From the NCBI RefSeq assembly GCF_000426625.1, contig NZ_KE384547.1, positions 1,975,159-2,039,158 on the forward strand: 64,000 nucleotides of DNA, in the 5' to 3' direction. This document shows, piece after piece, positions 63,909 to 64,000 of this stretch. Source of the stretch: Psychrilyobacter atlanticus DSM 19335 (GTDB lineage: Bacteria > Fusobacteriota > Fusobacteriia > Fusobacteriales > Fusobacteriaceae). The notes beneath the pieces were generated by a model. The model ran no database searches. It saw only the letters and a list, made by a program, of their open reading frames with translations, and was not told where the DNA came from. The translations under genes and the position numbers were made by a program. Every line of letters begins with the position of its first letter. Within the stretch, counting starts at the first letter, position 1.

Positions 63909-64000
63909 TTGACACAATGAGCTAACTGTTATATAATATCAAAGATAAAGCCCTTTCCCACGAGGAGCCGTTATAAATAGTATTTTATAACATTTATTTC
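63909..64000 (+). promoter_or_regulatory. Consensus promoter and leader at the right edge
   Basis: TTGACA (63909-63914), 17-base spacer, TATAAT (63932-63937): a perfect vegetative promoter on the plus strand. The transcript begins near 63944 and carries an inverted repeat GTTATAAA/TTTATAAC (63970-63991). The gene lies beyond the window. Confidence 0.8.

Noticed and set aside
1-64000. CRISPR array, insertion sequence, prophage or integrase
   Set aside because: No regularly spaced repeats, transposase, integrase or phage structural genes were seen in either strand.

Overview
The window is AT-rich chromosomal DNA from a strictly fermentative, amino-acid-using bacterium, most likely a marine Fusobacteriota member (Psychrilyobacter/Ilyobacter/Fusobacterium type). 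The hints are very low GC with Gram-negative features (an outer-membrane barrel protein, lipoproteins), methionine gamma-lyase next to an NhaC antiporter, many amino-acid ABC transporters, and AGGAGG-type ribosome sites. This assignment is inference; no rRNA gene is present.

Layout. 1-9550 (minus): a long arginine cluster that begins with a promoter, a 24-codon arginine-rich leader peptide and two terminators. It continues with an ABC permease and ATPase, a YjiH-type membrane protein, three lipoprotein binding proteins, an opine dehydrogenase, argH, argF and the start of argG. 9549-14720: a thiSGHFEC operon plus one unknown gene behind a TPP riboswitch. 14687-20530: PHP phosphoesterase, two PhnA-like zinc-ribbon paralogues, methionine gamma-lyase, NhaC, MFS. 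20736-24318: a McrBC type IV restriction pair whose McrB has an extra domain inside its AAA+ core. 24576-31770: a ROK sugar kinase, then a GntR regulator, a peptide-binding lipoprotein, an M42 peptidase and a C-S lyase. This block lies between a full Crp/Fnr gene and a broken copy of its 3' end. 31978-38856: outer-membrane protein, alanine/glycine symporter, a cystine-type ABC transporter with an Rrf2 regulator, and lysS. 38840-43766: TPR protein, two small unknowns, rlmH, mutL. 43767-48710: an SLT-like protein, a PadR-fetAB iron-export operon, and an ArsR-rhodanese pair. 48713-55088: nitroreductase, recJ, tRNA-Ser, a secreted TIM-barrel hydrolase between two near-identical repeats, manA. 55102-63614: a mannose-type PTS with its BglG-type regulator, then a malX-malY-regulator operon. 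The right edge carries a strong promoter and a leader without its gene.

Three signals deserve most attention. (1) The rhodanese downstream of ArsR has its only good ribosome site 39 bases upstream of its longest open ATG. The two are joined in frame by a single UGA, and a hairpin with a GGUU loop starts its loop exactly 18 bases after that UGA, as in bacterial SECIS elements: a candidate selenoprotein. (2) The arginine cluster combines opine dehydrogenase with ArgF/ArgG/ArgH and amino-acid uptake, which suggests use of octopine-like opines. (3) That cluster is preceded by what looks like a classical ribosome-mediated attenuator with arginine codons.

Several CDS starts below were moved inward because the Shine-Dalgarno sequence fits a later ATG. 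Function calls rest on reading motifs by eye; no database search was made.
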